From NCBI GenBank assembly GCA_903813345.2, contig CAIIXF020000011.1, forward strand, positions 10,450,842-10,514,841: a stretch of DNA of 64,000 nt. Reading direction: 5' to 3'. Below the pieces are notes generated by a model that worked only from the letters and a program-made list of their open reading frames with translations, was not told where the DNA came from and searched no databases. The DNA comes from Owenia fusiformis. Its lineage: Eukaryota > Annelida > Polychaeta > Sabellida > Oweniidae. Within the stretch, counting starts at the first letter, position 1, and the number at the start of each line of letters is the position of its first letter. This document shows, one piece after another, positions 61,945 through 64,000 of this stretch. Made by a program: the position numbers and the translations under genes.

Positions 61945-62469
61945 TTAAAAAGATATACAGGTAGCTTATTTTCTGAAGCTTTTCATGTGAAACAGCCTGT
62001 TTTCTGAAGCTTTTAATATGATATAAATGTAGCCTGTTTTCTGAATGTTTTCGTATGATAGACCCTGTTTTCTGAAGCATTTCATACAATAGCAAAATTT
62101 TCCTGATTTCTGAATACATATAGCTCTCAGATTTTTATCTTTTTGAAAAAGTTATGCACCAAAAAGACCTAAAACATGTAAAAGTACAATGTATTACGAA
62201 ACATGTAAGATCAGTACAGACTTAAAAGTTTTGAACTTTTATTTTGCAATTTCCCAAGGCATTCCCACATTAATATGCACAGTTTATTTCAATTAGGTTA
62301 TATGTCAATGAATCCCAATGAACACTATATTCATGAATCTGTATATGGCAAAATGTACCATTTACTCTACCCTTGATTAAATTGACACATATCAAAAGAC
62401 ACACATGTGAGACATATCAGAATTCCCACTAATTTAAGCATTTGGGTGACTTTAAGGTGTTCATATCTA

Positions 62470-63860
62470 GATGAATCAGCACAATATTGACAATTGCTAT
62501 AATTGTGATGCATGTCCGAATATAAAACAAAATCACACAATCACTCTGAATGGTCCATTATAGCTGAATCAGCACAATAGTGACGATTGTCACAATTGTG
62601 ATGCATGTCTAAATATATAACACAATCACTCTGAATGGTCCATTACAACTGAATCAGCACAATAGTGACGATTGTCACAATTGTAATGCGTGTCTAGATA
62701 TAAAACAAAATCACAAAATCACTCTGAATGATCATTATAGCTGAATCAGCACAATAGTGACGATTGTCACAATTGTGATGATGTCTAAAATATAAAACAC
62801 AATCACACAATCACTCTGAATGGTTCATTATAGCTGAATCAGCACAATAGTGATGATTGTCACAATTGTGATGCATGTCTAAATATAAAAAAATCACACG
62901 ATCACTCTGAATGGTTCATTATAGCTGAATCAGCACAATAGTGACGATTGTCACAATTGTGATGCATGTCTAGATATAAAACAAAATCACACAATCACTC
63001 TGAATGGTTCATTTTAGCTGAATCAGCACAATAGTGACGATTGTCACAATTGTGATGCATGTCTAAATATAAAACAAAATCACACAATCACTCTGAATGG
63101 TTCATTATAGCTGAATCAGCGAAATAGTGACGATTGTCACAATTGTAATGGGTGTCTAGATATAAAACAAAATCACACAATCACTCTGAATGGTCCATTA
63201 TAGCTGAATCAGCACAAAAGTGACGATTGTCACAATTGTGATGCATGTCTAAATATAAAAAAATCACACAATCACTCTGAATTGTCCATTATAGCTGAAT
63301 CAACACAAAAGTGACGATTGTCACAATTGTGGTGCATGTCTATATATAAAAGTAAATCACACAATCACTCTGAATTGTTCATTATAGCTGAATCAGCAAA
63401 ATAGTGACGATTGTCACAATTGTGGTGCATGTCTAAATATAAAACAAAATCACACAATCACTCTGAATGGTCCATTACAGCTGAATCAGCACAATAGTGA
63501 CGATTGTCACAATTGTAATGCGTGTCTAGATATAAAACAAAATCACACAATCACTCTGAATGATCATTATAGCTGAATCGGCACAATAGTGACGATTGTC
63601 ACAATTGTGATGCATGTCTAAATATAAAACACAATCACTCTGAATGGTCCATTACAGCTGAATCAGCACAATAGTGACGATTGTCACAATTGTAATGCGT
63701 GTCTAGATATAGTAAAACAAAATCACACAATCACTCTGAATGGTTCATTATAGCTGAATCAGCGCAATAGTGACGATTGTCAAAATTGTGATGCATGTCT
63801 GAATTTAAAACACAATCACTCTATGAATGGTTCATTATTGCTGAATCAGCACAATGTTAC
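62470..63860. repeat. 93-bp tandem array with a palindromic core, ~16 copies
   Basis: Unit GCTGAATCAGCACAATAGTG, ACGATTGTCACAATTGTGAT, GCATGTCTAAATATAAAACA, AAATCACACAATCACTCTGA, ATGGTCCATTATA; period 93 bp, with some units 83-97 bp. Each unit carries the 12-bp palindrome TCACAATTGTGA beside an overlapping GTGAC-GATT-GTCAC dyad. It lies 1.6-3.0 kb upstream of the ATM start codon. Confidence 0.92.
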
Positions 63861-64000
63861 GTCTATATTTGGAAGAATCACACTTTGAATCATCATGACG
63901 CAACGAACGAAATGAATTTTGAGAATGCCTCGAGAGTTTAATCGATCATCGTAGAACACATCAGATCACGGAAGTCCACAGTGAGAGATGATTATCTTTC
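63861..64000. other. Right edge, nothing recognised
   Basis: Includes ACGCAACGAACGAAATGAAT, shared with 53109, so a dispersed repeat edge may begin here. Confidence 0.4.

Noticed and set aside
60970-64000. Divergent partner gene sharing an ATM promoter, as NPAT does in mammals
   Set aside because: No coding similarity was seen on the plus strand up to the window edge, which is filled by a foldback element and the 93-bp array.

Overview
The window reads as nuclear DNA from a non-vertebrate, probably marine, animal. It is AT-rich, intron-dense and full of repeats, and has no operons. One host gene can be supported: the 5' third of ATM, the PI3K-like checkpoint kinase, on the minus strand. Eighteen coding exons, from the start codon at 60911 to a donor at 414, join in phase throughout to 3,044 nt (1,014 codons plus 2 nt). 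By eye the product aligns collinearly with about the first 1,080 residues of vertebrate ATM: the TAN motif, the YGAD.S..L.DILSVRKYW block and the HEAT-repeat spiral. The kinase end lies beyond the left edge. The phylum cannot be fixed from this sequence.

Nearly everything else is intron filled with repeats. From left to right: a ~165-bp tandem family holding a TA-flanked MITE (1.3-3.7 kb); a MITE with an 8-9 bp target duplication (4.2-4.7 kb); a 4.6-kb Ngaro/PAT-type tyrosine-recombinase retrotransposon with split direct repeats, antisense to ATM (6.6-11.2 kb); a dead mariner-type element (13.1-14.2 kb); a 13.9-kb, ~183-copy, 76-bp satellite filling the intron after exon 9 (17.1-31.0 kb); a repeat-rich 12.6-kb intron holding a 2.4-kb near-perfect palindrome (38.5-40.9 kb) within ~140-bp inverted repeats; several foldback MITEs (44-50 kb), including a dated insertion with its empty paralogous site; a LINE remnant (53.5-54.0 kb); a 551-bp palindrome whose arms each carry an exon-like start (56.6-57.2 kb); and a 93-bp tandem array upstream of the ATM start codon (62.5-63.9 kb).

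The most striking result concerns the satellite. Its monomer is a copy of the exon 9/intron 9 junction of ATM: the last ~50 coding nucleotides plus the first 26 intron nucleotides, including the CAG|GTAAGT donor. About 180 tandem donor look-alikes therefore follow the real donor inside the ATM pre-mRNA. Reading past the real donor gives an immediate in-frame TAA. Whether this affects splicing cannot be told from sequence, but the origin of the satellite is visible directly.
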